In this document: piece after piece, positions 36,527 through 45,525 of the stretch | Position numbering within the stretch: position 1 is the first letter of the stretch | Layout: each line of letters opens with the position of its first letter | Source: Mucilaginibacter terrae | GTDB lineage: Bacteria > Bacteroidota > Bacteroidia > Sphingobacteriales > Sphingobacteriaceae | Assembly: GCF_031951985.1 (NCBI RefSeq) | Contig: NZ_JAVLVU010000001.1 | Coordinates: forward strand, 1,984,001 to 2,048,000 | DNA length: 64,000 nucleotides | Direction: 5' to 3' | Program-made: the position numbers and the translations under genes | The notes under the pieces: generated by a model | What the model saw: the letters and a program-made list of their open reading frames with translations, nothing else | What the model was told of the DNA's origin: nothing | Database searches by the model: none

Positions 36527-37111
36527 ATGAAATCTCTTGCCATATTCTGCGGTGCCAACTTTAACGGCGACCCTAAATTGACCGAAGCTGTTGACCTGCT
36601 GGCCGATGTAATGGTTAGCCGTAATATATCATTGGTATTTGGCGGAGGGCGTGTAGGCGTTATGGGTATGATAGCGGATGCCGTACTGCAAAAAGGCGGA
36701 AGCGCTATGGGTGTTATCCCTGAATTTTTAATGGCTAAAGAGGTTGGGCACACTGGTTTAACCGAATTACACGTGGTAGAAAACATGCATCAGCGTAAAC
36801 AACTGATGGCTACCCTATGCGATGGTTTTATAATGTTGCCCGGTGGATTTGGTACGCTCGAAGAGTTTTTTGAGGTGTTAACCTGGCTGCAGTTAGGCCT
36901 GCATCAAAAACCCATAGGCATTTTAAATATCAACGGCTTTTACGATCTGTTACTACAACAAATGGATGTAATGGTTGAGCAGAAGTTTTTAAAACCCGCC
37001 AACCGTGAGTTGGTGCTAACATCAACTAATCCTATTGAACTGGTTGACCTCATGACCAACTTTAAGGCAACACCCGATGATGTGTGGTTTAAAGATCGTA
37101 ACCTTACATAA
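36527..37111 (+). CDS. LOG family protein (cytokinin riboside monophosphate phosphoribohydrolase-like)
   Basis: 194 aa. It carries the LOG hallmarks GGGRVGVMG, a MHQRKQLM segment and MLPGGFGTLEEFFE. These enzymes split nucleotide monophosphates to base and ribose-5-phosphate. The 5' UTR contains ACTTAACTAATCAACTACTC-type octad repeats. A terminator follows. Confidence 0.93.
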   Translation: MKSLAIFCGANFNGDPKLTEAVDLLADVMVSRNISLVFGGGRVGVMGMIADAVLQKGGSAMGVIPEFLMAKEVGHTGLTELHVVENMHQRKQLMATLCDGFIMLPGGFGTLEEFFEVLTWLQLGLHQKPIGILNINGFYDLLLQQMDVMVEQKFLKPANRELVLTSTNPIELVDLMTNFKATPDDVWFKDRNLT

Positions 37112-37118
37112 AAAAATG

Positions 37119-37152
37119 AACGGCAGCTATTAAGTAGTTGCCGTTTGCTTTT
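37119..37152 (+). terminator. Terminator after LOG gene
   Basis: AACGGCA pairs with TGCCGTT (plus an inner CTA/TAG) and is followed by GCTTTTT. The remaining 255 bp to trxB hold only the promoter given next. Confidence 0.7.
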
Positions 37153-37357
37153 TAAGCCACGCGGCTACATTGTATCGTTTGCACAAATAAATTATTGTCA
37201 TGATGATCATAGCCGCTCCTGTATCTTTCCTTCATACTTACAACCCGTAAGTATGCCTGTGTACGTAATTCTTTCGCCGGTTGTTTTAGTATTTAAGTTA
37301 AACGACTATTATAATCACTTTCTCATAAAAGATTGATACCTAATTGACGGTACGGCG

Positions 37358-37388
37358 TTGGCGTTCTGGCTTTAAAAGCTTAATTTTG
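37358..37388 (+). promoter_or_regulatory. Promoter of trxB
   Basis: TTG at 37358-37360 and TAATTTTG at 37381-37388 are 20 bp apart, an ideal Bacteroidota promoter, 19 bp before the trxB ATG. Confidence 0.65.
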
Positions 37389-37407
37389 TGAATTAATTAT
37401 TACGCTG

Positions 37408-38364
37408 ATGTCTCAAGATACCGAACACGTTAAATGTCTTATCATTGGCTCGGGCCCTGCCGGTTATACCGCCGCAATTTATGCAGCCCGTGCCGATTTA
37501 AAACCCGTTTTATACACTGGCATGTTAGCCGGCGGCCAGTTAACCCAAACTACCGACGTAGAAAACTTTCCGGGTTATCCTAACGGCATTATGGGCCCTG
37601 AAATGATGGAAGATTTCCGCAAACAGGCCGAACGTTTTGGTACAGACATCCGCTTTGGATACGTTAGCTCGGTTGACTTTTCGAGGCATCCGCATAAAGT
37701 GGTGGTTGATGAAGTGAAAACCATCACTGCCGATACCGTGATCATTTCAACCGGCGCATCGGCCAAATGGTTAGGTTTGGAATCTGAGCAGAAATTTAAT
37801 GGCTTTGGTGTATCAGCCTGTGCTGTGTGTGATGGTTTCTTCTTCCGCGGACAAGACATTGCCATTGTTGGTGCCGGTGATACCGCTGCCGAAGAAGCTA
37901 CTTACCTGGCTAAACTTTGCCGCAAAGTATACATGCTGGTTCGCCGCGATGAGTTCCGTGCCTCTAAAGCCATGGTTACCCGCGTGCAAAACACACCTAA
38001 CATCGAGATATTATACAATACCGAAACCAAAGAAATTTTGGGCGACCAAACCGGTGTTAACGGCGTAGCCATAGTTAATAACCAAACCGGCGAAGAAAAA
38101 ACACTGGATGTAACAGGTTTCTTTGTAGCCATTGGTCATCACCCTAATACCGATATTTTTAAAGGTGTTATTGATATGGACGAAACCGGCTACATATTAA
38201 CCAAACCAGGCACAACCCAAACTAACATTGAAGGCGTATTTTGCTGTGGCGATGCGCAAGACAATGTTTACCGCCAGGCTGTTACTGCTGCCGGCACAGG
38301 TTGTATGGCCGCTTTGGATGCCGAACGTTATTTAGCAGCTAAAGAAGCCGAGGCGTTGGTGTAA
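37408..38364 (+). CDS. trxB: Thioredoxin-disulfide reductase
   Basis: 318 aa. FAD site GSGPAGYTAAIYAARADL at the N-terminus, redox motif CAVCDG (about 140), NADPH site GAGDTAAEEATYL, and a closing GDAQDNVYRQAVTAAGTG. It reduces thioredoxin with NADPH. It is monocistronic with its own promoter. Confidence 0.97.
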   Translation: MSQDTEHVKCLIIGSGPAGYTAAIYAARADLKPVLYTGMLAGGQLTQTTDVENFPGYPNGIMGPEMMEDFRKQAERFGTDIRFGYVSSVDFSRHPHKVVVDEVKTITADTVIISTGASAKWLGLESEQKFNGFGVSACAVCDGFFFRGQDIAIVGAGDTAAEEATYLAKLCRKVYMLVRRDEFRASKAMVTRVQNTPNIEILYNTETKEILGDQTGVNGVAIVNNQTGEEKTLDVTGFFVAIGHHPNTDIFKGVIDMDETGYILTKPGTTQTNIEGVFCCGDAQDNVYRQAVTAAGTGCMAALDAERYLAAKEAEALV

Positions 38365-38366
38365 AT

Positions 38367-38398
38367 CTCCCCTAACTAAACTCCCCGAGAGGAGATTA
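38367..38398. repeat. Partial family F repeat
   Basis: A short piece of the CCCCTAACTAAACTCCCC / GAGGAGATT type directly after trxB. Confidence 0.4.
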
Positions 38399-38408
38399 AG
38401 ATATAAAG

Positions 38409-38445
38409 CAGAAAGCCATTCTTCAAAAAAGAGTGGCTTTCTGTT
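38409..38445. terminator. Bidirectional terminator between trxB and 38445 gene
   Basis: A perfect 10-bp stem CAGAAAGCCA / TGGCTTTCTG with extra pairing toward the loop and T-rich sides. It directly borders the end of the minus-strand gene. Confidence 0.7.
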
Positions 38446-39065
38446 TATTCCCACTTTTGTTTTACGTTTTTGTTCCAAAGGGCAACAGCATATTGTTTAA
38501 TTACGGGCTTTACTTTTTGAAAAGCCTGATCCATGTTGTAGGTGCCGCCCTCATAATTTTTGGCAGATACTTCTACTTTGGTGGTGCCGCGCATGGCATG
38601 TTTTTTATTTCCTTGGTACATAATGAGTTTCATAGTGTCGGGACTAACGTCGCCACGGCAGGCAGTTTGGTATAACATCCATATCTCGGCAATACCATTA
38701 TTATCCAGATCGGTTACGGTGAAGCTGCCGGGCACAAAATTAGCTTTAACATCAACCGGGCAATCATCAACAAAATCTTTTACCTGCCATACTGCTGTTG
38801 TTAACTTACCATTAACTTTATAACAATAAGCATAAAGGGCAGCTTTCCTCATGTCTTCCTCTTTCCCCGCAGTAATGCCGGTTTCTGTGGTAAAGGTGAT
38901 GTAAGTGCCACTGGCATCGCTCAATTGCAGTGCCTTAACAACCTTGCCGATATACTTAGCAGTGGCCGGTATTTGATTTGGTAGTAGTGGTTTAGTAGTG
39001 ACCTGTGCTTTTAAGCACATTATTGAACCTGTAAATGCTAATAAAACTGATAAGAGTTTTTTCAT
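38445..39065 (-). CDS. Exported protein, M949_RS01915-like (tentative)
   Basis: 206 aa with a signal peptide (cleavage near LKA-Q). Seen: VTDLDNNGIAEIWMLYQTACRGDVSP and KLIMYQGNKKHAMRG in outline, the first being an FG-GAP-like EF-loop. This resembles the family loosely labelled surface polysaccharide biosynthesis protein M949_RS01915, a name with weak functional support. Two cysteines may be disulfide-linked. Function unknown. It is convergent with trxB and divergent from the GH20 gene. Confidence 0.6.
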   Translation of the reverse strand: MKKLLSVLLAFTGSIMCLKAQVTTKPLLPNQIPATAKYIGKVVKALQLSDASGTYITFTTETGITAGKEEDMRKAALYAYCYKVNGKLTTAVWQVKDFVDDCPVDVKANFVPGSFTVTDLDNNGIAEIWMLYQTACRGDVSPDTMKLIMYQGNKKHAMRGTTKVEVSAKNYEGGTYNMDQAFQKVKPVIKQYAVALWNKNVKQKWE

Positions 39066-39211
39066 GATATGGTGTTGTTTACCAATAACAAACCGTTGCG
39101 AAAAATGTCGGCTAGTCGGGTAATTTTATTTTTACATGGTAATTTTATGGCTAAACATTAAAATCTTTTAACTTCACCATTCGTTATTGTTTAAACTGAT
39201 TAAATCCTGAT

Positions 39212-41524
39212 ATGCTATCAAAAAAACGTTTACTCATCTGTTTAACCGCTTTATTAACCACCGGCTATGCAAATGCACAAACACCCAATATCGATCCTAA
39301 TATGGGTATTATCCCGGCTCCTGTAAGTGTGCTAAAACAGGTTGGCACCTTTATACTAAGTCAGGAAACCTCTATTCAGGCAGATTCTGTTAACAATAAA
39401 GCAGTACAGTTTTTAAGCAGCTACCTGCAAAACAAGTTTGCCTTAAAAAATAAACTGCAGGCCTACAAAGGTATTTCAGTTAGCAATGCCATTGTGCTTA
39501 CCTCAACAGGTACTGAAAACTTACCTGCCGAAGGCTACCGCTTAACCATCGAACCACAGCGCATAACGGTTGCCGGTAAGGGTGCAGGCTTGTTTTACGG
39601 CGTACAAAGCTTAATTCAGTTGTTGCCTATAGAGCGTGCCGCTACCGCTAAAATACCATGTGCCCGTATTGAAGATTATCCGCGCTTTGGTTACCGGGGT
39701 ATGCACCTTGATGTTTGCCGCCACTTTTTTACCGTAGAATTTGTTAAACGCTACCTTGATTTGATGGCCGCGTATAAACTCAATACTTTTCACTGGCATT
39801 TAACCGACGATCAGGGCTGGCGCATCGAGATCAAAAAATATCCACGTTTAACATCGGTAGGTAGTCAGCGTGCGCAAACCCTTATTGGTAACTACCACGA
39901 CCGTATGCCACAACAATTTGACGGCATGCCTTACGGCGGTTTTTACACGCAAGACCAAATACGCGACGTGGTGGCCTATGCCCAAAGCAAATACATCACC
40001 GTAGTACCCGAAATTGAAATGCCAGGCCACGCCATGGCGGCTTTGGCAGCTTACCCCGAGTTGAGCTGCGATACTAAGCTTGACTATAAAGTTGCCGAAA
40101 CCTGGGGTGTTTTTAATAACATATTTTGCCCTACCGAAAAAACATTCGGCTTTTTGCAGGATGTGTTAACCGAGGTGATCGACCTGTTCCCGAGCAAATA
40201 CATTCACATTGGTGGCGACGAAGCCCCTAAGGTAGTTTGGAAATCATCGGCAGAGGCACAGGCCATCATTAAAAGACTGAAACTAAAAGATGAGCATGGT
40301 TTACAAAGTTATTTCATTCAGCGTATGGAAAAGTTTGTGAACAGCAAAGGTCGCAGTATTATTGGTTGGGATGAGATATTGGAAGGCGGTTTGGCACCTA
40401 ATGCTACCGTTATGAGCTGGCGAGGCGAGGCCGGTGGTATTGCCGCAGCTAAACAAAACCATAATGTAATTATGACGCCAAGCAGTGCCGGTTATTACTT
40501 CGACCATTCACAAGCTCGTTCAGATCTGGAACCTTTGGGCATAGGCGGTTTTGCACCATTGGCAAAAACGTATGCCTATAACCCGCAATCGTCGGCAATT
40601 CCGGCAGCACAACAAAAATATGTATTGGGCGTACAGGCCAACCTTTGGACAGAATACATCACTACCGAAAATAAGGTAGAGTATATGATCATGCCACGCA
40701 TGATGGCACTCTCTGAAGTAGCATGGACCCCGTTAGCCAACAAAAACTATACTGATTTTGCCGAAACCCGTATTCCTAAACACTTAGCCTGGGCCGATGC
40801 CAATAAATTTAATTACCGGGTACCAACTGCTATAGGGGCTAAAGACACGGCTTATAATGCCCAGCAGTTAACAGTTGATTTAAAAGTGCCCGTAAATGGT
40901 GCTAAAATATATTACAGCATTGATGGTTATGATCCTAACGAAACCAATGATATTTACACCCACCCCTTTACGCTCAATATTCCATCCGACCAATACCGGG
41001 AGCTTAAAACTATCGTTATAACTCCAACAGGAAAGCGTAGTTTAATTACCCGGACCGTAGTAACCAATCATACACCAATGCCGGCGGTGAGCTTTAGTGG
41101 TACTACACCCGGCGTAAAATATGAACTGGTTGCCGGTTCGTTTACCGAAACAGGTCAGTTAGATGGTGCGCGGGTGTTAGATACCGGTATCACCAAAACC
41201 TTCAATACGGCAGCCTTTAAAAAAGCTAACCGTACATTTGGCGTTACTTACACTGGTTATTTTAATGTAGACGCCGATGGCAAATACATTTTTTCGACAC
41301 AGAGCGATGATGGTTCGGTGATATATATTGACGACACCATGGTGGTTGATAATGACGGCAAACACAGTCTTTATGAGCAACCGGGCGAGGTGTTGCTGCA
41401 AAAAGGTATGCATAAGTTTACCCTCAAATATTTTGAGGCGGGTGCATTTAGTACGTTACGTGTGTACTTAACCATGCCGGGCAAGCCTAAAGGCGAATTT
41501 TCGGCAGCAAACATGGTGAACTAA
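39212..41524 (+). CDS. Secreted beta-N-acetylhexosaminidase (GH20) with PA14 domain
   Basis: 770 aa with a signal peptide (cleavage near ANA-Q). GH20b alpha/beta domain (about 30-155), catalytic TIM barrel (160-520) with HIGGDEAPK, the Asp-Glu catalytic pair (about 335-336), and GWDEILEGG. Then a chitobiase-like C-terminal domain (about 560-615). Residues about 630-765 form a PA14-like beta domain (FNVDADGKYIFSTQSDDGSVIYID). It releases GlcNAc from chitin or glycans outside the cytoplasm. A heptad repeat lies 4 bp after the stop codon. Confidence 0.94.
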   Translation: MLSKKRLLICLTALLTTGYANAQTPNIDPNMGIIPAPVSVLKQVGTFILSQETSIQADSVNNKAVQFLSSYLQNKFALKNKLQAYKGISVSNAIVLTSTGTENLPAEGYRLTIEPQRITVAGKGAGLFYGVQSLIQLLPIERAATAKIPCARIEDYPRFGYRGMHLDVCRHFFTVEFVKRYLDLMAAYKLNTFHWHLTDDQGWRIEIKKYPRLTSVGSQRAQTLIGNYHDRMPQQFDGMPYGGFYTQDQIRDVVAYAQSKYITVVPEIEMPGHAMAALAAYPELSCDTKLDYKVAETWGVFNNIFCPTEKTFGFLQDVLTEVIDLFPSKYIHIGGDEAPKVVWKSSAEAQAIIKRLKLKDEHGLQSYFIQRMEKFVNSKGRSIIGWDEILEGGLAPNATVMSWRGEAGGIAAAKQNHNVIMTPSSAGYYFDHSQARSDLEPLGIGGFAPLAKTYAYNPQSSAIPAAQQKYVLGVQANLWTEYITTENKVEYMIMPRMMALSEVAWTPLANKNYTDFAETRIPKHLAWADANKFNYRVPTAIGAKDTAYNAQQLTVDLKVPVNGAKIYYSIDGYDPNETNDIYTHPFTLNIPSDQYRELKTIVITPTGKRSLITRTVVTNHTPMPAVSFSGTTPGVKYELVAGSFTETGQLDGARVLDTGITKTFNTAAFKKANRTFGVTYTGYFNVDADGKYIFSTQSDDGSVIYIDDTMVVDNDGKHSLYEQPGEVLLQKGMHKFTLKYFEAGAFSTLRVYLTMPGKPKGEFSAANMVN

Positions 41525-41528
41525 AGAT

Positions 41529-41563
41529 AGAACCAAGAGTCAAGAACCATGAATTAAGACTTC
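41529..41563 (+). repeat. Heptad-repeat element after GH20 stop codon
   Basis: Five 7-bp units on the plus strand: AGAACCA, AGAGTCA, AGAACCA, TGAATTA, AGACTTC. It is the same design and orientation relative to the gene as at ychF and the ABC exporter. Confidence 0.7.
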
Positions 41564-41613
41564 TTAGCATACTTTTTTTTAAAAACTAAGAGATATAAAT
41601 TATTGAACTGATT

Positions 41614-42402
41614 ATGAATATTAAGCATTGCTTATACCTATTGGGCTTTGCGGCAATTACGGCCGGATGTGGTTCTGCATCGGATGATAAAACTGCAGGT
41701 GCTGCTGCGCCGGTAGCTACTGCAGCGCCAAAGTTACTGGCTCCTTTCAGGTACCATAAAACTGTTGAGGTTGCCCCCGGCTTATATTATGATGTATTGG
41801 GCTGGGGCCGAGGAACGGACAGCGTTGGTGCTTATCAGATATTACGCTCCGATTCGGCAGCTGCGAAGTATACTACAACCACCGGCGATTATGATGGCCG
41901 TATTATGGATGTGCTGAACTCGGACATGGATACCGATGGTAATCCCGAAATATTTATTCATACCCAGGCTGTGGATAGCTCGCATTATGCCGAGGTATTT
42001 GCTTATGAATTTAACAACGACCGCGCCCGCAAATTGGACTTTCCACGCCTTACCCGCTCGCAGCGCAAAGGGTACCAGGGTAACGATAACTTTTTCATCA
42101 AAGACGGTAATCTCATGCGCGAGTTTGATGTGTACAATGAAGAAGATTCACTGGTCAAAAAACCTATCCAAAAACGATTGATCGAATATAACCTACGGGG
42201 CAACAGCTTATCATCAAACCAGATCAGTAAAGATTCGACCGTTAATAGCCAATCAGGTAGCACCTCTGCTCCTGTAGCCGATAAGCCAAGGGAAGAGAAA
42301 CGCACATCTTCCTCTAATAGGTCATCAAGCCGTAAATCGTCATCTACCAAAAAGAAAAGCTCATCTAAAAAGGAAACGAAAAAAAGAAGAAGGCATAGAT
42401 AA
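41614..42402 (+). CDS. Lipoprotein with polybasic Ser/Lys/Arg tail
   Basis: 262 aa. The lipobox TAGC-G at about residues 17-20 is followed by an Ala-rich linker. The core has VLNSDMDTDGNPEIFIHTQ (an FG-GAP/EF-like calcium loop) and an aromatic beta-rich fold. Residues about 222-262 are a tail of Ser, Lys and Arg ending KKRRRHR. Such a tail could bind nucleic acid, LPS or peptidoglycan, which is inference. I do not recognise the core family. It is monocistronic. Confidence 0.65.
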   Translation: MNIKHCLYLLGFAAITAGCGSASDDKTAGAAAPVATAAPKLLAPFRYHKTVEVAPGLYYDVLGWGRGTDSVGAYQILRSDSAAAKYTTTTGDYDGRIMDVLNSDMDTDGNPEIFIHTQAVDSSHYAEVFAYEFNNDRARKLDFPRLTRSQRKGYQGNDNFFIKDGNLMREFDVYNEEDSLVKKPIQKRLIEYNLRGNSLSSNQISKDSTVNSQSGSTSAPVADKPREEKRTSSSNRSSSRKSSSTKKKSSSKKETKKRRRHR

Positions 42403-42440
42403 TACATTGCGCTACGCCTCCTGCCAATCAAATATTATTT

Positions 42441-42466
42441 AATAGACACATTTTATGTGTCTATTT
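42441..42466. terminator. Terminator between lipoprotein gene and 42467 gene
   Basis: A perfect 11-bp stem AATAGACACAT / ATGTGTCTATT with a 3-nt loop and T-rich flanks. It ends one base before the last base of the opposing gene. Confidence 0.75.
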
Positions 42467-42958
42467 TTATTTTCTTCCGGCTTCTATTAGTCTGATTTTG
42501 CGATAGCTCAACCACAAAGGGATAAACGCAAATACGCCGAAAGAACTATCTATAAACCGCCAAAACAATGGAATATGCCTCACCGGGCCGGCAATAAAAG
42601 CCAGCGGGAAGATGAGCACGCAGGCGATCATCCCAAACTGTATAACCCATACATTTTTAACCGGGTCCATCAACGGCCCAATAAACAGTATGGCCAGCAT
42701 AATATGGGCAAAGGCAAGCCAATCGGTGCCATAACTCAGGTATGGGTAACGCACATTGGTATGATGAATAGCCTGGTAAATGGTATTGAGCCAGTTTTGC
42801 ATTGCAACCGGAAAAACTGATGCGTGTTGACAGAGCCACTGCAATTCGGTTTCGAGCGGAAAGGCTGTGATTCCGCTTAATGCCAATCCTGTAATAACAA
42901 TCCACATATATACCTTAATGCGATTGCGTAAATACTGATGTTGTTGGAAAGTATTCAT
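42467..42958 (-). CDS. Integral membrane protein of unknown function
   Basis: 163 aa from MNTFQQHQYLRNR; the in-frame upstream Met would add a 17-residue basic extension and is less likely. Four hydrophobic segments (about 20-35, 82-100, 104-125, 136-152). No known family recognised. It starts 66 bp from the divergent LprI-like gene. Confidence 0.6.
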   Translation of the reverse strand: MNTFQQHQYLRNRIKVYMWIVITGLALSGITAFPLETELQWLCQHASVFPVAMQNWLNTIYQAIHHTNVRYPYLSYGTDWLAFAHIMLAILFIGPLMDPVKNVWVIQFGMIACVLIFPLAFIAGPVRHIPLFWRFIDSSFGVFAFIPLWLSYRKIRLIEAGRK

Positions 42959-43024
42959 GATGAAAGGTTTAATTAAAACATTTTTGAGGTTAAACCACTT
43001 TAATAGCAACTAATCAAAAAATCT

Positions 43025-43435
43025 ATGCTTTGCTTAAAATTTAAAATATCAGCCCTAGTCATTTTAATATTTGGTTTAGTTAGCGGCATTGCCCACGCCC
43101 AATCACAGTCGACATTAAATGCAAATGCCAGCAAGCAATATCAAGCGGCTGATAAAGAACTCAATTCGGTTTACCAGCAAATCATAAAAGAGTATTCATC
43201 AAAACCGGTATTTATCCGCAATCTGAAAGCTGCCCAACGCGCCTGGATCAAGCTGCGTACGGCCGACCTTGCGGCGCGTTTTCCTTCAAGCGGCGGGGGT
43301 TCGGCAACACCTATGTGCAAATCCATGTATCTTGAAAACATTACCCGCGAAAGAACTAAATACCTCAGAGCCTGGGTTACCGGCATACCCGAAGGAGATC
43401 TTTGCAGCGGGTCGATTAAGATTGGACAGCCATAA
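43025..43435 (+). CDS. Lysozyme-inhibitor LprI-like (DUF1311) protein
   Basis: 136 aa with a signal peptide (cleavage near AHA-Q). YQAADKELNSVYQQIIKEY, then LKAAQRAWIKLRTADLAARF, two cysteines (about 99 and 129) and a long helical body fit DUF1311/LprI. Members bind lysozyme or act as small secreted periplasmic proteins. Its last 20 bases overlap the end of the opposing SRPBCC gene. Confidence 0.8.
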   Translation: MLCLKFKISALVILIFGLVSGIAHAQSQSTLNANASKQYQAADKELNSVYQQIIKEYSSKPVFIRNLKAAQRAWIKLRTADLAARFPSSGGGSATPMCKSMYLENITRERTKYLRAWVTGIPEGDLCSGSIKIGQP

Positions 43436-43892
43436 CGGCTGTATTGCTTTCGGCCAGCAGCTTAATGGTTTGATTGCGTTGCGCTAAAAGCAGTTGCAGG
43501 TGTTTAGTAACAATTAGTTTATCGGCTATTTTGCCCAGCCACCCTAATGGAGATTTGTATACAAACTCATCTTCCATAAGCGTACCGTTGGGCTGCGGCC
43601 AAAACGCATGATAATGCCGCATTCTCGTAAAAGGCCCCTTAACCATTTCATCTACAAAAAATGATGGGCTTTGCATTTCGGTTATTTGTACAGTCATTTT
43701 AAAAGTAAAACCAAAATGACGGGCTTTCCAGGTAACGGTATCGTGCAGACCAATTTGTCCGGTGGTTATTCCGGCAACAGCCTGTTCATTAAACTGCTGC
43801 ATACTTTGCTGATGTAGATCAATATTGCGTGATAGATTGAAGCAGTCTTCAACCGATGCATTGATGTGGGTTTGTAGTTTGATAACAGGCAT
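43416..43892 (-). CDS. SRPBCC (START/Bet v1-like) family protein
   Basis: 158 aa from MPVIKLQTHINASVEDCFNL; a longer in-frame start exists but its first 53 codons are atypical. The helix-grip pattern of SRPBCC lipid- or hydrophobic-ligand-binding proteins is evident (VTWKARHFGFTFKMTVQITEM, then FVYKSPLGWLGKIADKL). It is last in a minus-strand series with lspA 94 bp upstream. Ligand unknown. Confidence 0.78.
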   Translation of the reverse strand: MPVIKLQTHINASVEDCFNLSRNIDLHQQSMQQFNEQAVAGITTGQIGLHDTVTWKARHFGFTFKMTVQITEMQSPSFFVDEMVKGPFTRMRHYHAFWPQPNGTLMEDEFVYKSPLGWLGKIADKLIVTKHLQLLLAQRNQTIKLLAESNTAVMAVQS

Positions 43893-43986
43893 TTTATTCC
43901 CTTTCTGTAATTTAAATAGTGTTTTTTGGCAAAGCAATTCCAAGCTATGTATTTCGATAGCTTTTTGAACAAGATTTTTTTTGATT

Positions 43987-44493
43987 TTACAACGTTGGCT
44001 GAGGAAAACTACGCGAAAAGTAACTGTAATAAGCGCATACAAAAGCTCCAATCATTATCGAAACATCGGCCATGTTGAATACACCCGTTTGAAATATGCC
44101 AAAGTTCATATGCATAAAATCAGTTACCGAACCATGCAAAACCCGATCGTACAAATTACCTATACCTCCGCCAACAATAAAGCATACACCTACCAATAGC
44201 AGCTTGCTCTTTTTTGCATACTTTATAACAAATACGATAGCAGCCAGCATGGTCAATAATGGAAATATATTAAGTAAAATCATTTTGGCAATATGAGGCA
44301 GTTCGTTACCTAAACTTAAAAAAGCACCGGTATTTTCTACTTTGGTAAGTGTGAAAAAACCATCAATTAAAGAAATTTGCTCATTGTATTGAACATTATG
44401 CCGTACAACGTTTTTTGAAACCTGATCGCAACCTATGTTTATAAAAATGATGGCGGCAATAATTGCACTTCTAATTAATTTTACCTTATGCAT
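43987..44493 (-). CDS. lspA: Signal peptidase II-like protein
   Basis: 168 aa with four hydrophobic segments. The family landmarks are present: GCDQVSKN near residue 22, VENTGAFLSLG, GGGIGNLYDRVLHG and VFNMADVSIMIG, giving the two catalytic aspartates (NLYDR and NMAD). It cleaves the lipoprotein signal peptide after lipidation. It sits among SRPBCC, TIGR01777 and DCC1-like genes, an unusual place, so it may be a second copy. Confidence 0.9.
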   Translation of the reverse strand: MHKVKLIRSAIIAAIIFINIGCDQVSKNVVRHNVQYNEQISLIDGFFTLTKVENTGAFLSLGNELPHIAKMILLNIFPLLTMLAAIVFVIKYAKKSKLLLVGVCFIVGGGIGNLYDRVLHGSVTDFMHMNFGIFQTGVFNMADVSIMIGAFVCAYYSYFSRSFPQPTL

Positions 44494-44553
44494 GATATGC
44501 TTATATTGATTTCATTATAAACTAAAATTTGATTACGTTATTATAACTCATTC

Positions 44554-45504
44554 TTATTCAACCCTCTCTTTAATTACCTGCAATATGTTATTCTGTATAT
44601 CTTTCATAATCCACCCGGCCCACCATGAGGCATAAAAGTTAAAGGTAGTTGTGAGTTTAAAATGGCTGTATAAATGCAGGCGATAGGTGTTAGCGTTTAG
44701 TTTTTGTAACTCGTAAGTACCGTCAACTACATCAAAATAGTTGCCGCCAATAACCACGTGCTCATCCATTGCGGTAGAAGGGATTTCGTGCGGATTGGCT
44801 TTTATGGTGAAGCGCATGCGGCGTTCATCTTCATAATCGGTCACCTGCTCGTGGAATACCAGGCCCTTATCAAATATGGCTTTGCGGTATCCCCCTACCC
44901 CGTTATAATTCAGTTCGGCACGTATTGGGCGGGGGAAACCTAATGTACGGGTAAGCCAGCCTTTATCCTGCGGCTTTTCGATGGCACGAACCCGGGTAAC
45001 ATTTTGCCATATCTTAGCTTTATCTGCATGTAAATCAATATAGGTGTAGGCTTCATACTCATTGTTCTTGCTGCCGATCCATTGCTCTATGGGCGACAAA
45101 ATAAGTGGCAGTAATACCAATATCGAAACATAGGTGCGCTCCTTATTATACCGCTTTAATTTGTAATGCCCGGCCAGCATACCACCTGCCGTGGCCGCAG
45201 CTAAAAACATTGGTAAGATCATTAACCAACACGCCCAGCCTTCTATCGAAAAAAGAAGCGTTAAAAACAGGAAACCAAATATGGGCAGCCATGGCATAAA
45301 TATGCGGTAAGACAAAATCTTAACATTTTCGATGCTTGAAAAAAAGACGGTAAGTGCACCCATACCAAACGGCACCAGGAAAATGAAGCTTACCGACATG
45401 ATTTTGAACACAGAATCCCAGTCGCGTACATCAAACACGAAGTACATTACAAACGCAAACAGCAGCGGTAGGCCTACAACCTTAAAAAGCTTATTTAAAT
45501 TCAT
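44554..45504 (-). CDS. Membrane protein with C-terminal SRPBCC-like domain
   Basis: 316 aa. About five hydrophobic helices in the first 145 residues, then a soluble domain of about 165 residues beginning YIDLHADKAKIWQNVTRV with a beta-rich lipid-binding-like pattern (ELNYNGVGGYRKAIF). This fits a membrane-tethered START/SRPBCC fold. It lies 21 bp after the TIGR01777 gene. Function unknown. Confidence 0.65.
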   Translation of the reverse strand: MNLNKLFKVVGLPLLFAFVMYFVFDVRDWDSVFKIMSVSFIFLVPFGMGALTVFFSSIENVKILSYRIFMPWLPIFGFLFLTLLFSIEGWACWLMILPMFLAAATAGGMLAGHYKLKRYNKERTYVSILVLLPLILSPIEQWIGSKNNEYEAYTYIDLHADKAKIWQNVTRVRAIEKPQDKGWLTRTLGFPRPIRAELNYNGVGGYRKAIFDKGLVFHEQVTDYEDERRMRFTIKANPHEIPSTAMDEHVVIGGNYFDVVDGTYELQKLNANTYRLHLYSHFKLTTTFNFYASWWAGWIMKDIQNNILQVIKERVE

Positions 45505-45525
45505 GATAAGTGGTTTTAATTACAT

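Noticed and set aside
37145..37336. 63-codon frame after the LOG terminator
   Set aside because: Its start lies within the terminator hairpin and the composition is not protein-like.
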